A stretch of DNA of 7,801 bases from an uncultured Taibaiella sp. (GTDB lineage Bacteria; Bacteroidota; Bacteroidia; Chitinophagales; Chitinophagaceae), in the NCBI GenBank assembly GCA_946886975.1, contig CAMPJV010000111.1, positions 1-7,801 of the forward strand, in the 5' to 3' direction. The notes beneath the pieces were generated by a model. That model searched no databases. It saw only the letters and a program-made list of their open reading frames with translations, and was not told the DNA's origin. Below are positions 6,788-7,801 of this stretch, piece by piece. Position 1 is the stretch's first letter, and each line of letters begins with the position of its first letter. The translations under genes were made by a program, and so were the position numbers.

Positions 6788-7801
6788 TTATTTAGCCCTA
6801 TTTCCCTCTACGTCCATATATGCTTTAGCCATTCTTCCAATTGTAATGCTCACTTCCGTATACCTGAAGCCAGGTAGAAATTTGAATAGTTTATCCGTTC
6901 TATAGAACGACTGCTTCTGTGAACTCCGTGCAGTTTCCCTTGTTATAGTCGCCGTTTCGCCAAATATGGTGGCTTTCAATAAGCTCCAGCGCCATACTAG
7001 TGCTGTTAAAAATCCCCCTGCCTTAACGGAAGGTGGCCTTTTCCCCAGGGCTTTGGCCATTTGCGTAAATATTTGCTTGTATGAGAAGTTCCCGGCGCTC
7101 AGTATAAATCGTTCTCCCTCCACCTCGCTATCCATCAGTTCCACCATTGCTCTCACCACATCCTGAACATCTACCCATGCATTAATACCGCTTGTATAAA
7201 ATGGAAACTCCCTATGCACTACTTTCATCAACCTCGAGGAGCCTTCATCCCAATTTCCTTCTCCCAAAATAATGCCAGGGTTCACCACCACACCCTTTAT
7301 CCCTTCTCCCGAAGCGCGCCATACTTCCATTTCCCCAAGATGCTTACTTAGGCCGTAAGTAGAGTTGTACTTGCTTTCTTCCCATTGCTCTTCTTCCGTA
7401 ATCTCCTTTTTACCCTCACTTCTGCCTAATGCAGCCACCGAACTAACGTAAAGGAGCTTCCCTACTCCCTGAAGAATAGCTTCGTTCACTATGTTGGTAG
7501 TACCCTCTACATTGAAATGGATCATCCGCTCTTTGTGTGCGGGATGAAAGGAAACTATGGCGGCACAATGATATAATTGGCTCACGTCCTTCATTACTTC
7601 CTCCACCGCAAAAATATCGAGAAGATCGCACTGCTGCCAGGTTACACCAGGCAACGCGCACATCTCTTCATCCGGGTGTGTGCTGTTGTATAACGCACGG
7701 ACAGTCTTGCCTTGTTTTGATAAATAGCGCACAAGATGCCGCCCAAGAAAGCCGCTGGCTCCTGTCACCAATATCAAACCGTGCTGCTGCCCGGTATGCA
7801 C
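6788..7801 (-). CDS. NAD(P)-dependent epimerase/dehydratase-type extended SDR (5' end at window edge)
   Basis: A Rossmann-fold oxidoreductase of the extended short-chain dehydrogenase/reductase superfamily, 337 residues as seen. Near the N-terminus, LVTGASGFLG holds the NAD(P)-binding G14-x-x-G17-x-x-G20. D59 in a CDLLD segment, N97 in the FNVEGT segment and YVSSVAALG (118-126, with the expected Ser at 120/121) follow. The catalytic pair is Y149-x-x-x-K153 in YGLSK. NPGIILG (174-180) and the substrate-side half, WVDVQDV with FILSAGNFSY, resemble the dihydroflavonol-4-reductase / sugar-epimerase-like branch. The substrate cannot be told from sequence; a nucleotide sugar, a steroid-like alcohol or an aldehyde are all possible for this branch. 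Length and C-terminus look complete. The first codon in the window is GTG (7799-7801); this may be the start, or the true start may lie a few codons beyond the edge. It is the first visible member of the - strand run but is separated from rho by 185 bases. Confidence 0.88.
   Translation of the reverse strand: MHTGQQHGLILVTGASGFLGRHLVRYLSKQGKTVRALYNSTHPDEEMCALPGVTWQQCDLLDIFAVEEVMKDVSQLYHCAAIVSFHPAHKERMIHFNVEGTTNIVNEAILQGVGKLLYVSSVAALGRSEGKKEITEEEQWEESKYNSTYGLSKHLGEMEVWRASGEGIKGVVVNPGIILGEGNWDEGSSRLMKVVHREFPFYTSGINAWVDVQDVVRAMVELMDSEVEGERFILSAGNFSYKQIFTQMAKALGKRPPSVKAGGFLTALVWRWSLLKATIFGETATITRETARSSQKQSFYRTDKLFKFLPGFRYTEVSITIGRMAKAYMDVEGNRAK

Overview
The window looks like a chromosomal segment of a Bacteroidota bacterium, most likely Chitinophagales/Chitinophagaceae-like. 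That assignment is inferred from three things: a Rho factor with a long low-complexity insertion after its N-terminal domain, a promoter-like sequence of the Bacteroidota TTTG / TAnnTTTG type upstream of rho, and TPR-tailed multi-spanning membrane proteins of a kind common in that phylum. There are no RNA genes, insertion sequences, CRISPR arrays or phage genes.

Layout, left to right. A strong intrinsic terminator (62-90, +) closes a gene that lies outside the window. Next is a large + strand gene (181-2160) for a polytopic membrane protein with six C-terminal TPR units, resembling the TMTC/DUF1736 type of GT-C glycosyltransferase. A 591-base gap (2161-2751) holds only one small unrecognised + strand ORF (about 2333-2704) and a weak terminator-like hairpin. 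The remaining three genes are on the - strand. The first (2752-4746) is a second TMTC-like membrane/TPR protein, a distant paralogue convergent with the first, with a clear AGGAG ribosome binding site that fixes its start. The second is rho (4869-6602), which ends in a perfect 11-bp-stem intrinsic terminator. The third is an NAD(P)-dependent extended SDR / epimerase-type gene (6788-7801), whose start is at or just beyond the window edge.

How the genes fit together. Rho is a housekeeping transcription terminator that appears to have its own promoter and a C-rich, G-poor leader of about 140 nt that could serve for Rho autoregulation. The two TMTC-like proteins share a GT-C-like membrane core, a Lys/Pro/Ala-rich cytoplasmic N-tail and a TPR C-terminus. 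They may glycosylate exported proteins or envelope glycans, but the sequence does not show the substrate. They carry two different versions of the family's signature motifs. The most interesting non-coding signals are a 26-bp near-palindrome just upstream of the second TMTC-like gene and the C-rich rho leader. No clearly new multi-gene system is visible.
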